From contig NZ_AP019365.1 in NCBI RefSeq assembly GCF_033095865.1, forward strand, positions 2,515,501 to 2,579,500: 64,000 nt of DNA, in the 5' to 3' direction. Positions 50,658-60,244 of the stretch are shown here, piece after piece; the first letter of the stretch is position 1; each line of letters begins with the position of its first letter. Source of the stretch: Pseudomonas sp. KU43P (GTDB taxonomy: Bacteria > Pseudomonadota > Gammaproteobacteria > Pseudomonadales > Pseudomonadaceae). The notes beneath the pieces are model-generated. The model saw only the letters and a program-made list of their open reading frames with translations, made no database searches and was not told the origin of the DNA. The position numbers were made by a program, and so were the translations under genes.

Positions 50658-52808
50658 ATGTCGCTTTCAAGCAGTTTCATGCAGTTGTCTTCGAGCGAGA
50701 AGCGCTGGCTACCGTGGTGGGGTAAGACTGGGAAATTCAGGATGGGCTGGGCATGCCGGCTCAACCGCTCGGCCTACCCCGAGATCGAGCAAACCTTCGA
50801 AGCCATCGCCCAGACGCGCGTACAGTTGCTGCACAACTGGGCCTGTGAGCAGTGGGAACACCTGAGCGAACTGGCCGAGCACATCGCGCCTGGCTTCGCC
50901 CATCTGCAGCGTGCGCCGCTGCTGGAGAAGCTGGCACAGGCGCAAGACGTGTCCGAGCTGCTGGTGATCGATGCCAGCGGCACGGTGATCGTCTCGACCT
51001 GGCAGCAACGCGGCAACTCGCGTTTCGAGCACAGTGCGGCGTTGGCGCAAGGCTTGAAGGCGCCGTTCCTGCACGGCCCGTTTCGTGACCCGCTGACGCT
51101 GCAGATCGGCCCGTCATCGTCGCGCTTTCACGATGAAGTGACCTTGATGTTCTATCAGCCCATCCAGGTTGCCGGCCAGACCCTGGGCTGCCTCTGCGCC
51201 CGTGTGCCCAACGACGTGCTGGGCGATCTGATCCAGCGCGAGGCGGGGCATATCTACCCCGAGTCGGGCGACAACTACCTGTTCATGGCGCAATCACGCT
51301 TCGACCCGGCGATCCAGCCGGGCACCGCGTTGTCGCGCTCACGTTTCGAAGATGCCACCTTCACCCAGGGCGACAATCTCAAGAGCGGCGTGCCAACACC
51401 CTGGGGCGCGGTGCAGATTCAGCGCCACACCGAGCTGGAGCTGCGCTTCACCGACCCTGCCACCCAGCAGCTCCACCCCGGCGTGCGGGAAACCATCCGC
51501 CAGGGCGCCAACCTGTTCGTGACCTACCCCGGCTATTCGGACTACCGCCATGTGCCGGTGGTGGGCAAGGGCGTCACCTTCCAGTTACCCGGCTCGCCGG
51601 ACCGCTGGGGCATGATGTGCGAGGCCGACCTGGAAGAGGTGTACCGCAGGCGTTCGCTCAGCTACGGGCTGATGAAACCCTATTTGGCGACCCTGGCCGG
51701 TGCCTTCGGCTGTAATGTCCTGGTGCAGCACTATGCCGGCCTGGGCCAGGGCGCCAACGACGCCATCGCGGCCTTGAGCATGCTTGCTGCCGCCTGGCTG
51801 TTCAGCGTGCTTGGCCCACGGCGGCTGGCGGCCAGGTTGAACGGCATGAGCGGTGTGCTGCGCACCATTGCCGAAGGTGAGGGCAACCTGCGCCAGCGCC
51901 TGGACCCCCGCACCCTGGCCCGCGACGAAAGCGCTGACATGGCGCGCTGGATCAACAGTTTCATCGACCGCCTGGACGCGGTGGTGGGGCAGGTGGTCAA
52001 GGCCAGCCGCACGGTGGGTGCCACCAACCAGATGATGCTCGGGCGCAGCCAGGCCGCGAGCACGACCTCTGCCGAAGTGGCCGATGCGGTGCACCAGATG
52101 ATGATCATCATGGAAGATCAACTGGGCGAGCTGCAGCAGGCCTCGGTCAGTGCCGAGCAGATGAAGCAGGCCATGGACGAAGTGGTCAGCCGCGCCCGTG
52201 AGCAGTACCTGGCAGTGCAGGAGGGCACCCAGTCGATCCGCGACGTGGTGGCGCGTTCCTCCGCCAGCGTGCAGCTGCTCGACAGCAGGATGGCGCAGAT
52301 CGCCAGCATCAGCGGGCTGATCGGCGACATCACTCAGCAAACCAACCTGCTGGCGCTCAACGCGGCCATCGAGGCTGCCCGCGCTGGTGAACATGGCCGC
52401 GGGTTCGCTGTGGTCGCCGCCGAAGTGCGCAGCCTGGCGACGCGCACTGCACTGGCCGCAGAGGACATCAAGCACAGGGTCGAGGGTTTGCAGAGCGAGA
52501 CCCAGCAGGCCGTGAGCTTCATGCAAGAGGGGGTCAAGGACGTCGATGACAGCCTGCGCCTGGCCGAGGATGCCTCGTCGGAGAATGTGCAGTTGCATCA
52601 GGCCGTGGAAAGCATGTTCGCGATCATCCAGCAGCTCAACCAGCGCAGCCTTGCCTATGGCAAGACCATCGAGCAGGTCAACCAGTCCTCCAGCGAGATG
52701 CGCCTGACGGCGGGGGTGTTGCAGAGCAGTGCCGAGACGGTGAAGGTCAACGCGGGCAAGTTGCAAAAGCTGGTGGGGCAGTTCGAGGTCAGCAGCGAGC
52801 TGTGCTGA
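50658..52808 (+). CDS. Methyl-accepting chemotaxis protein
   Basis: 716 residues if started at [20 protein letters not shown]; ATGs at 50646 and 50604 are alternatives. The N-terminal ~330 residues form a soluble sensor with a PDC/Cache-like segment ([47 protein letters not shown]), but no membrane helix precedes it. Hydrophobic stretches occur only around residues 343-395. Then a HAMP ([23 protein letters not shown]) and the signalling hairpin with [21 protein letters not shown] and [15 protein letters not shown]. It controls CheA; the stimulus is unknown. Confidence 0.87.
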   Translation: MSLSSSFMQLSSSEKRWLPWWGKTGKFRMGWACRLNRSAYPEIEQTFEAIAQTRVQLLHNWACEQWEHLSELAEHIAPGFAHLQRAPLLEKLAQAQDVSELLVIDASGTVIVSTWQQRGNSRFEHSAALAQGLKAPFLHGPFRDPLTLQIGPSSSRFHDEVTLMFYQPIQVAGQTLGCLCARVPNDVLGDLIQREAGHIYPESGDNYLFMAQSRFDPAIQPGTALSRSRFEDATFTQGDNLKSGVPTPWGAVQIQRHTELELRFTDPATQQLHPGVRETIRQGANLFVTYPGYSDYRHVPVVGKGVTFQLPGSPDRWGMMCEADLEEVYRRRSLSYGLMKPYLATLAGAFGCNVLVQHYAGLGQGANDAIAALSMLAAAWLFSVLGPRRLAARLNGMSGVLRTIAEGEGNLRQRLDPRTLARDESADMARWINSFIDRLDAVVGQVVKASRTVGATNQMMLGRSQAASTTSAEVADAVHQMMIIMEDQLGELQQASVSAEQMKQAMDEVVSRAREQYLAVQEGTQSIRDVVARSSASVQLLDSRMAQIASISGLIGDITQQTNLLALNAAIEAARAGEHGRGFAVVAAEVRSLATRTALAAEDIKHRVEGLQSETQQAVSFMQEGVKDVDDSLRLAEDASSENVQLHQAVESMFAIIQQLNQRSLAYGKTIEQVNQSSSEMRLTAGVLQSSAETVKVNAGKLQKLVGQFEVSSELC

Positions 52809-52860
52809 AGCCTGTCGCCGATATCCTGGGTTATCATCCGCGCCCCCACCGGAGCAGCCC

Positions 52861-53052
52861 ATGGCCAAAGACATCGACAACCCCTGCGTTTCCCTGTGCC
52901 AGCTCAATAGCGAGCTGTGTGTGAGCTGTGGTCGTACCCGCGAGGAAATCCGCAAATGGCGTGGCATGAAGCGCCCGGAGAAGATGGCCACCGTGCAGCG
53001 CGCAGCGACGCGGATGAAAGCCATCGCCAAGAAAAATGCCAAGCAGCGCTGA
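52861..53052 (+). CDS. DUF1289 domain-containing protein
   Basis: 63 residues: NPCVSLCQLNSELCVSCGRTREEIRKW contains the four-cysteine pattern (C-x3-C ... C-x2-C) of DUF1289, suggesting a small metal or Fe-S centre, followed by a Lys/Arg-rich helical tail. Function unknown. It converges with the TetR gene with a 9-nt gap. Confidence 0.88.
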   Translation: MAKDIDNPCVSLCQLNSELCVSCGRTREEIRKWRGMKRPEKMATVQRAATRMKAIAKKNAKQR

Positions 53053-53061
53053 GCGCAACCC

Positions 53062-53676
53062 TTAGCGCGCCACCATCCCCCGCAACAGCAATTCGATCAT
53101 CTGCCGCACCTGCAGCGCATGCCCGGCAAAGTCCGGTTGATCCTGGCCGGCCAGGCGCAGGAACTGCAGGTGGCCGTAGTCGTTGATCAGAAACGCCACG
53201 TAATCCACATCCAGGTCCGCCCTCAACAGCCCGCGATGCTTGAAGTCGTTCAGCACCCGGGCAATCTCCTGCACCAGCAGGGCGTTGACCTTGCGATACG
53301 CCGCCGGCAGGCCACCGCCTGGCTGGCCGATGATCTGCGGCAGCAGCTCGCGCCACAGCGCCGCCGGCAACATGCTGAAGGCATGCTCGACCACTTGCCG
53401 TTCCAGTTGGCACAGGGCCTCGACCGGGTCGTCCAGGCGGCCGATGCGTTGGCGGGTGGCGACCATCGCGCGGGCATCGGATTCGCGCAATGTCTCCAGG
53501 ACGATCTCCTGCTTGCTGTTGAAATAGGCAAACACGGTGGGCGCCGAAACCCCCGCGGCCTTGGCGATCTGTTCGATGGTGGTGGCCTGGTAGCCCTGGC
53601 GGGCGAACAAGCCCACCGCCGCCTCACCGATGGCTTGCCGCCGCGCCGTTTTCTGTTGTTCCCGCAATCCACTCAT
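53062..53676 (-). CDS. TetR family transcriptional regulator
   Basis: 204 residues from MSGLREQQKTARRQAIGEAA; an ATG five codons earlier (53691) is an alternative. The N-terminal HTH is clear: AVGLFARQGYQATTIEQIAKAAGVSAPTVFAYFNSKQEIV. The C-terminal ligand domain is helical. It diverges from the porin-amidohydrolase-MFS cassette across a very AT-rich ~180-nt region (53700-53790), and probably represses that cassette. Confidence 0.87.
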   Translation of the reverse strand: MSGLREQQKTARRQAIGEAAVGLFARQGYQATTIEQIAKAAGVSAPTVFAYFNSKQEIVLETLRESDARAMVATRQRIGRLDDPVEALCQLERQVVEHAFSMLPAALWRELLPQIIGQPGGGLPAAYRKVNALLVQEIARVLNDFKHRGLLRADLDVDYVAFLINDYGHLQFLRLAGQDQPDFAGHALQVRQMIELLLRGMVAR

Positions 53677-53857
53677 GGTCTGCCTGTGCATTGAACCTAG
53701 GTCTGGGCCAAGCATACCGGTTTCTTGAATCGCAATAAAATTTTATTGACTAAAATCTTTTATCGAATAAAGATTTGTGCCGCCGGCGCAGACCGGCTTC
53801 TTGCTGCGCTTTTCGAACTGCCCTGTACACAAAAAAAATTCTTACAGGAGCGTCACC

Positions 53858-55177
53858 ATGCGTCATTTCCTAGGCACCTTCGTGCTCGGCAGCCTGTTGG
53901 CGCCGTACGCAGCGGCCGACTACCGCTTCACCCTGGGGGACGTCCAGGGCCAGGCAACCTTCGCCGCCGGCGCGGCGAGCGTGGCCGCCCATGGCATCAA
54001 CTTCGGTGCCGGCCGGGCTGACCTGCGCAATGGGCAACCCCGTGGCACGCAAGCGAACTGGCAGGAGCTTTACCTCAAGCCCGGCATCGCACTGCAGTAC
54101 GCCTTGAACGATCAGAGCCTGGTCGAATCGGGGTTTTCCCTGGCAGCCAGCCACACCTTTGGCGATGGCGACGCCGGCGGCTATACCCGCGGTGGTGACG
54201 GCCAGGTGGCGGTGGAGCAGGCGTTCGTGGGGGCTCGCCAGGGCGACTGGGGCCTGCGCCTGGGTAATCAGGATTACCAGGTCGGCAGCGGCTTCATCGT
54301 GATGGACGGCAACCTCGACCTGTTCGGTGAGGGCGACTACTGGCTGGGCCCGCGCAGCGCCTTTCACGATGGCGCGTTGCTGAGCTACCAACACGACAGT
54401 TTCGGCGCCCAGGCCTTCAGCCTGGTGGCCAGCGACCGCTACCAGGGCGATTACCGCCTGCAAGGTGGCAACCTCGACTGGCGCGTGGCCGACAGTGCAA
54501 CCCTGGGGGCACTGGCCATGGCCGTGCAATCGACTGGCCACGGGCGCAGCTTCGACGCACCCCGTGATGGCATGCGCGTCTACAACCTGCGGGCGCTGAA
54601 CGCACATCTGCCAGGCCTTGCCGACCTCACCCTCGACGCCGAGTACGCCCTGCAACGCGGCCATGGCGACGCCGTGGATTACCACGCCAGTGCCGGTTAT
54701 GCCCAGGCCAGCTACCGCTTCAGCGCACTGCCGCTGGCCCCGCAACTGGGCTGGAGGCACGCCCGTTTCTCCGGCGACCCCGACCCCAGCGATGCGCAAC
54801 AGCAAGGCTGGGACCCGTTGGCCAAGGGCTTCACCGGCTGGAGCACCTGGCTGGTGGGCGACATTGTCGGCAATTACCTGCTGTTCAACTCCAATGAGCG
54901 GGTCGACCAGTACAGCGCTCGGCTGAACCTGACGCCCACGTTGGGGCTGGGCGCCATCCACTACCGCTTCTCCCTCGACCAGCACAACTACCAGGGCATC
55001 GCCGTCGACCAGCGCCGCTTCGCCGACGAAAACACCCTGTACCTGGACTGGGCCCCCACCGAGCGCCTCTATGCCTCGGTGGCCTGCAACTGGGTCAGGC
55101 CCATGGCCGCGGCGCGTCAGGTGTTCGGCAACGACACCTTCCGCGCCCTGGAAATGTACCTGACCTACCGCTACTGA
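53858..55177 (+). CDS. Outer-membrane porin (alginate-export/AlgE-like family)
   Basis: 439 residues from MRHFLGTFVLGSLLAPYAAA, with CAGGAG upstream; the signal peptide ends near AAADYRF. The remainder is a beta-barrel with alternating aromatic/hydrophobic strands (NWQELYLKPGIALQYALND, YWLGPRSAFHDGALLSYQHD, ALEMYLTYRY) and a terminal aromatic residue. Layout resembles the alginate-export-like porin family used for uptake of uncommon carbon sources. An A-rich stretch (53830-53838) in the leader could bind Hfq. First gene of the cassette. Confidence 0.8.
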   Translation: MRHFLGTFVLGSLLAPYAAADYRFTLGDVQGQATFAAGAASVAAHGINFGAGRADLRNGQPRGTQANWQELYLKPGIALQYALNDQSLVESGFSLAASHTFGDGDAGGYTRGGDGQVAVEQAFVGARQGDWGLRLGNQDYQVGSGFIVMDGNLDLFGEGDYWLGPRSAFHDGALLSYQHDSFGAQAFSLVASDRYQGDYRLQGGNLDWRVADSATLGALAMAVQSTGHGRSFDAPRDGMRVYNLRALNAHLPGLADLTLDAEYALQRGHGDAVDYHASAGYAQASYRFSALPLAPQLGWRHARFSGDPDPSDAQQQGWDPLAKGFTGWSTWLVGDIVGNYLLFNSNERVDQYSARLNLTPTLGLGAIHYRFSLDQHNYQGIAVDQRRFADENTLYLDWAPTERLYASVACNWVRPMAAARQVFGNDTFRALEMYLTYRY

Positions 55178-55189
55178 CCATTAAAGAGA

Positions 55190-56863
55190 ATGACCATGAC
55201 CTTGCCTGCCGATTAACTGATCCACAATGCCCGCATCTATACCGTCGACGCCCACAAACCCTGGGCCCAGGCCCTGGCAGTGCGCGGCGAGCGCATCGTC
55301 CACGTGGGCGACAACGCCTCGGTGCAGGCCTTCGCCGGCCCGCACACCCAGCGCATCGATGCCGGTGGCAAGCTGGTGCTGCCGGGGTTCGTCGAGTCCC
55401 ATTGGCACTTCAGCACCACGGCCTTTGCCTTCCAGGCCTTCATCAACCATGAAGACCCTGAGCAGATGCTGGCGCTGCTCAAGCGCTACGTCGACGAGCA
55501 CCCCGATGAAAAAGCCATCACTGGCATGGGCTGGATCCAGGCCCTGGTGCCACCCCACCTGCTGCGCCGAGAAACCCTGGACGCCATCTGCCCGGACAAA
55601 CCGGTGTGCCTGATGGCCACCGACTACCACACCATGTGGGTCAACTCCAAAGCCCTGGAAATCGCTGGCATCGACCGCGACACGCCGCCGGTGGAGGAGG
55701 GCGCCAGCTGGTTCGAGAAAGACCCGGTCACCGGCGAGCCCACCGGTGTGGTGGTTGATGGCGCCGCGTACTTCCTGCTGATGAAGCGCATCAGTGATGC
55801 CGGCTACCTGCCCACCGGTATCGATTTGTACCTGCGCTCGATTGCCGTGTGGCAGGAGAAGCTGGTGGCGGCTGGTATCACCACGGTGTTCGACGCCGGC
55901 TTCCTCGACCCCAACGGCGACCAGGACTTGCTCTACGAAACCCTGCAGCAGCTCGAGCGCGAAGACCGCCTGAAACTGCGCGTGGTCGGCAGCTACATCT
56001 CGCTGGGCGAAGAAGACGACCCGGTGGCCATCCTGCGCAGCATGCGTGAACGCTACCAGTCGCCACTGGTGCGCGCCCAAGCGCTGAAGATGATGCTCGA
56101 TGGCACCGAAATGAACCACACCGCCTACCTGCTGGAACCCTACTGCGACAAGCCCGACAGCTGTGGTGCCACGGTCATGCCGGTGGAAGTGTTCGAACGC
56201 AATGTGCGCGAGGCCGACCGCCATGGCATCGACGTGATGATCCACGCCGTGGGCGATGCCGCCGTGCGCCTGGCGCTGGACGTGATCGAGCGCACCAACG
56301 AAGCCAACCCGCCACGCGACCGCCGCCATGTGATCACCCATGCCTTCCTCACCCACCCGGACGACATTCCGCGTTTCCGCCAGGTCGGTGCGCTGGCCAA
56401 TACCCAGTTGCAGTGGGGCGTGGTCGACGCCTATTCGGAAGCTATTCGCCGCTCCTATGGCGATGCCCGCTGGCGCTCGATGTACAAGTTCCGCAGCTTC
56501 GTCGACCAGGGTGTGACCGTGTCCATCGGCATGGATGGCCTGGCCTGCCAGTGCCGTTGCCAGCACCGCCCGGTGGAGCACATCGAGTCGGGCCACACCC
56601 GCCAGCTGGCTGGCGAGCCGGACGCGCCGGTGATGCCGGACATCCATGAAAAGCTCAGCATCCCGCAGCTGATCGCCGCCTATACCCTGCACGGCGCCTA
56701 CCAGTTGCGCCTGGAGCACGAGATCGGTTCGCTGACCGAAGGCAAGCGCGCCGACGTGATCATTCTCGAACGTGACCTGTTCGAGCTGAACAAGCACGAC
56801 ATCGGCAAGACCGAAGTGGCGCTGACCATGATGAACGGCCGTATCGTCCACAACGCCCTCTGA
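55190..56863 (+). pseudogene. YtcJ-like amidohydrolase, early stop and local frame disturbance
   Basis: From ATG 55190 (or 55196) the frame reads MTMTLPAD then TAA at 55214-55216, and continues LIHNARIYTVDAHKPWAQAL, which is the conserved first strand of the amidohydrolase fold. A restart at GTG 55280 would give 527 residues lacking it. Otherwise the family motifs are present: LPGFVESHWHF (metal His pair), MIHAVGDAAVRLALD, VITHAFLTHPDDI, and LTEGKRADVIILE. At 56541-56567 the neighbouring frame reads WPASAVAST, where this one has LACQCRCQH, suggesting a compensated double frameshift near the catalytic Asp. Family members hydrolyse amides or related bonds; substrate unknown. It lies between porin and MFS genes. 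Confidence 0.65.
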
Positions 56864-56869
56864 CCCCGC

Positions 56870-56890
56870 CGCGGCCCCTTGCGGGCCGCG
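56870..56890 (+). terminator. GC-rich hairpin after the amidohydrolase
   Basis: CGCGGCCC and GGGCCGCG pair around a 5-nt loop, beginning 7 nt after the stop codon. Only TT follows, so it is at most a weak terminator before the MFS gene 20 nt further on. Confidence 0.45.
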
Positions 56891-56909
56891 TTGCCTGGAA
56901 TACGCCCCC

Positions 56910-58064
56910 ATGAAAGCTCGCACTGGTCTTGTGACCCGCTCTCTGTTCATTTATATCGCCATTGCGTCCACCATGATCGTCGGCGTCGGCCCGGTGTTTC
57001 TCGGCATGCTCGCGCGCAAGTTCGACCTGCCGCTGGAACAGCAGGGCTGGGTACTGTCGATGGAAATGGCCGGCGTCATCGTCGGCACGCTGTTCAGCCC
57101 GGCCGCCGAGCGCCGGGTCGGCACCCGCCTGTTGACCCTGGGCGGCGCCTTGCTGGGCCTGGCCGCCAACCTCAGTTGCGTGCAGGCGGAGGGTTTCTCG
57201 GGCCTGCTGGCCTGCCGGCTGGTGGCGGGCATCGGCGGCGGCCTGCTGTACAGCAGTGCGCTGACGGCCCTGGGCCGGTTGCCGCAACAGGCGCGCTCCT
57301 ACGGCGCGATGCTGTTTCTGCAAACCTTGTTGTTCGCGGCATTCGCCGCAGTGCTGCCGGTGATTGCCGAACGCTATGGCCTGAGCATGGCGATCAACGC
57401 ACTGGCGGCGTGGTTTGGGGTGATCGTGCTGATCTGCCATTGGCTACCGGATGTGCGCGCGGTTTGCCCCGTCGCCACGGAGCAGGTCATCCAGCACGCA
57501 CCGGGCAGCGGCAAGGTGGGGCTGTACGCGCTGGTCGGCATGCTGTGCCTGCAGATGGGCATCTACTCGGTCTGGGGCTTTCTTGAAAACCTGGCGGTCG
57601 AGGGCGGGGTCGACCCGGTGGATGTGGGCTGGGCCCTGGGCCTGGGCTTGCTCGGCGGCTTGCCGGGCTCGGCGTTGCCGAGCCTGTTCGGCCAGCGCCT
57701 GTCGAGCAACCTGATGATCGCGCTGGGTTCGTTGGCGGTACTCTGCTCACTGGCCATACTGGCCCGCGGCGTGCACCAGGCCGGGGAGCTGGCGGTGGCG
57801 GTGTTCGTGATGAACGTCGGCTGGACGCTGGCGCTCACCTACTACATGGCCACCGTTGCCACCCATGACCCGAGCAAGCGCCTGGCGCCGGCCATCGGTT
57901 TTGTCCAGGTGTCCGCTGCTGCCGTGGCGCCCGCGGTGGTGGCGGGGCTGCTGCCGTACTCGGGTGAGCAGGTGATCTACCTGCTGGCGGCAATCGCCAT
58001 CGTTGGCGGCGGGCTGATGCAGGGCCTGCTGTTGCGGGCGCAGCGAGGGCTGGTTCAGGTGTGA
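56910..58064 (+). CDS. MFS transporter of the porin-amidohydrolase cassette
   Basis: 384 residues with about 12 membrane segments (FIYIAIASTMIVGVGPVFLG, GGALLGLAANLSCVQ, GLLACRLVAGIGGGLLYSSAL). It lies 46 nt after the amidohydrolase and probably brings the shared substrate, or its product, across the inner membrane. Start chosen at MKARTGLVTRSLFIYIAIAS. No closer substrate assignment is possible. Confidence 0.84.
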   Translation: MKARTGLVTRSLFIYIAIASTMIVGVGPVFLGMLARKFDLPLEQQGWVLSMEMAGVIVGTLFSPAAERRVGTRLLTLGGALLGLAANLSCVQAEGFSGLLACRLVAGIGGGLLYSSALTALGRLPQQARSYGAMLFLQTLLFAAFAAVLPVIAERYGLSMAINALAAWFGVIVLICHWLPDVRAVCPVATEQVIQHAPGSGKVGLYALVGMLCLQMGIYSVWGFLENLAVEGGVDPVDVGWALGLGLLGGLPGSALPSLFGQRLSSNLMIALGSLAVLCSLAILARGVHQAGELAVAVFVMNVGWTLALTYYMATVATHDPSKRLAPAIGFVQVSAAAVAPAVVAGLLPYSGEQVIYLLAAIAIVGGGLMQGLLLRAQRGLVQV

Positions 58065-58117
58065 GGGGCTTCTGGTATCGTTGCCGGCGCGCCTGATTAC
58101 CCTCTAGGAGTTGTCTT

Positions 58118-59077
58118 ATGAAAGCAGCCATCGTCCACGCCTTCGACCAACCCCCACGCTATGGCGAGATCGACCCACCGCAGGCCGCCGCTGGCGAGGT
58201 GCTGGTGCGGGTGCGTGCCGCCGCACTCAGCCAGCTGGTGCGGGCCCAGGCCAGCGGCAAGCATTACAGCAGTGGCAAGACCCTGCCGTTGGTCCCCGGT
58301 GCCGACGGTGTCGGCCTGCTCGAGGATGGCACCCGAGTGTACTTCGCCTTCCCCCGTGCCCCTATCGGCGCCATGGCCGAAACCGTGGCCGTGGATGCGC
58401 GCTGCTGCGTAGCCATCCCGGACGATATCGATGACATCACCGCCGCTGCGATCGCCAACCCGGGGATGTCGTCCTGGTCGGCGCTGCAGGAGCGGGCTGG
58501 ATTCAGGCCGGGCGAGCGCGTTCTGATCAATGGCGCTGCTGGCGCCTCTGGTCGTCTGGCGATCCAGGTGGCAAAGCACCTTGGCGCCTCGCGTGTCGTG
58601 GCGACCGCACGTAATCGTGCAGTGGAAGCAGAACTGCGCAAGTTGGGCGCGGACGATTTCATCTGCCTGGATCAGCCTGCCGAGCAGCTGACTGCGGTGT
58701 TGCGCGATGAGTTTCGCGGGCCGGGCGTCGACATCGTGCTGGACTACCTGTGGGGGCAGCCGGCTACCTGCATCCTCGATGCACTGGGTGGCCATGCCAG
58801 CCGCGAGGCCGCGCCCCGTGTGCGCTTCGTCAATATTGGCGCGATTGCCGGCGCGACCCTGCCGATGAACCCCAGCGTATTGCGTGGCACGGGGCTTGAG
58901 ATGCTCGGCAGTGGCCTGGGCAGCGTGTCCAACGAAGGTTTGGTGAACGTGGTCGGGCAATTGCTGAAAGCGATCAAGCCGGCCGGGATGAAGGTCGATG
59001 CGCAGGCCGTGCCCTTGAGCGAGGTCGAAGCGGCCTGGCAGCTCAACTCGGCAGAACGCATCGTGTTTGTGTTGTAG
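58118..59077 (+). CDS. NADPH:quinone oxidoreductase-like (medium-chain dehydrogenase)
   Basis: 319 residues. MDR fold: N-terminal GroES-like domain (PGEVLV-type AAGEVLVRVRAAALSQLVRAQ, PLVPGADGVGLLEDGTRVYF) and Rossmann domain with VLINGAAGASGRLAIQVAKHLGA, an NADPH-binding AAxGxxG-type loop. The structural and catalytic zinc ligands of alcohol dehydrogenases are absent, as in the quinone oxidoreductase branch. AGGAG ribosome site. It stands 53 nt after the MFS gene but may be independent. Confidence 0.85.
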   Translation: MKAAIVHAFDQPPRYGEIDPPQAAAGEVLVRVRAAALSQLVRAQASGKHYSSGKTLPLVPGADGVGLLEDGTRVYFAFPRAPIGAMAETVAVDARCCVAIPDDIDDITAAAIANPGMSSWSALQERAGFRPGERVLINGAAGASGRLAIQVAKHLGASRVVATARNRAVEAELRKLGADDFICLDQPAEQLTAVLRDEFRGPGVDIVLDYLWGQPATCILDALGGHASREAAPRVRFVNIGAIAGATLPMNPSVLRGTGLEMLGSGLGSVSNEGLVNVVGQLLKAIKPAGMKVDAQAVPLSEVEAAWQLNSAERIVFVL

Positions 59078-59083
59078 CAGGCA

Positions 59084-59109
59084 AGGCGAGGCCTGTCGGG
59101 CGCTCGCCT
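59084..59109. terminator. Hairpin between convergent genes
   Basis: AGGCGAG and CTCGCCT form a 7-bp stem around a 12-nt spacer, between the stop codons of the convergent genes at 59077 and 59120. Possible bidirectional terminator; no U-tract. Confidence 0.4.
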
Positions 59110-59119
59110 GATGCAGCCG

Positions 59120-60043
59120 TCAGGCCAGGGAAGTGGCGGCTTGAGAGGGATCCTCGGCGGGCGCTTCCATCAGCAGGCCCAGGGTGTTGAGGAACAGGTC
59201 GGTGCTGAGAATACCCGTGGAAATGGTCGAGAACACAACGTTGCCAGCCGCGTCCTTGATGGTGACCTTTTCCGTCCAGTTGCTGTGATCCATGCTGCGC
59301 AGGGCGGCGATCGATATCTGCCTGCCCTGCACCTGCAGGTAATCCCGCGAAAGCACCAACGGCTGCGTCTGCACGTCCAGGAAGTTGCCGCTTACGCGCT
59401 TGCGCCACACCTCGGCGTTCTCGATGCAGTTGAAGGTTACCGTGCCGCCGGCTTGCAGGGTGTTCCAAACCTGCGGTTGGCGGGCATTGAGGTAAAGCTC
59501 GCGGAACTGGTGCTGGAAGTGGTGGAAGCCTTTGAGCGCTTCAATCACCCGGTTGAACGGCTCGCCTGGGTTACGGCGGTATGCCAGGTTGGTGATCAGG
59601 CCGGTGAATGCCGCCTGCCCCGAGCTGAACAGGTACAGGTCTTCGATTTCGGTGAACGGCACGTACGTGCGCTCGCCATGAAGGGTGTGGGCGATGCCGT
59701 TTTCATACAGCTCGTAGCTGCCTTTGCGCATCCGGCTGTGCCAGGCGTAGAGGCCCAGCAGGGCCAGTGCGAAGAATACCAACAGGCCGCTGGTGAAATA
59801 GGTGAGCGTAGCCGGGTCGGAAAAATTCAGCGTCGTGCCGCGTGAAGAGGTGAGCGAAACAGGCCCGGAAGCGGGGAGTGTCGAGCCCAGGTAAAGCATG
59901 AAGCCCGCCAGCGCGATCAGCCCCAGGCTGAAAATCACCATGAAGACCTTGAACGCCTTGCCGTAGCGGAAACTGCCGACCAGTTCACCCGTGGCCGGTG
60001 TTTGGGAAGTTGTGTGCTGCATGAGTGGTTGCATCCCTGTCAT
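59120..60043 (-). CDS. Two-TM membrane protein, DUF6585-like
   Basis: 307 residues if started at 60043; ATGs at 60034 and 60022 are also possible. Two hydrophobic helices near the N-terminus (FKVFMVIFSLGLIALAGFMLYLG and TYFTSGLLVFFALALLGLYAW) are followed by a ~200-residue cytoplasmic domain with YELYENGIAHTLHGERTYVPFTEIEDLYLFSSGQA and FLNTLGLLMEAP. The layout resembles DUF6585 proteins, which have a PH-like soluble part; the assignment is tentative. About 200 gene-free bases separate it from the LysR stop codon. Confidence 0.7.
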   Translation of the reverse strand: MTGMQPLMQHTTSQTPATGELVGSFRYGKAFKVFMVIFSLGLIALAGFMLYLGSTLPASGPVSLTSSRGTTLNFSDPATLTYFTSGLLVFFALALLGLYAWHSRMRKGSYELYENGIAHTLHGERTYVPFTEIEDLYLFSSGQAAFTGLITNLAYRRNPGEPFNRVIEALKGFHHFQHQFRELYLNARQPQVWNTLQAGGTVTFNCIENAEVWRKRVSGNFLDVQTQPLVLSRDYLQVQGRQISIAALRSMDHSNWTEKVTIKDAAGNVVFSTISTGILSTDLFLNTLGLLMEAPAEDPSQAATSLA

Positions 60044-60244
60044 TGAGTTGGAACAGCGCCATCCAGGCTGGCCTGCCGATCTGCTGACACATTGCCATCA
60101 GCCCGGATCGCTATCCTAGAGCCGGGTCGGGTGTTGAAGTTCAATCGGGCTCCCATTTTTTTGCATTTTGCGCGCGACCTCTCACTTTGCCTCCAGGTCG
60201 ACGTACTGCGTTTGCACCATTGCGTTGGGAGGGGGAGCCTCAGG

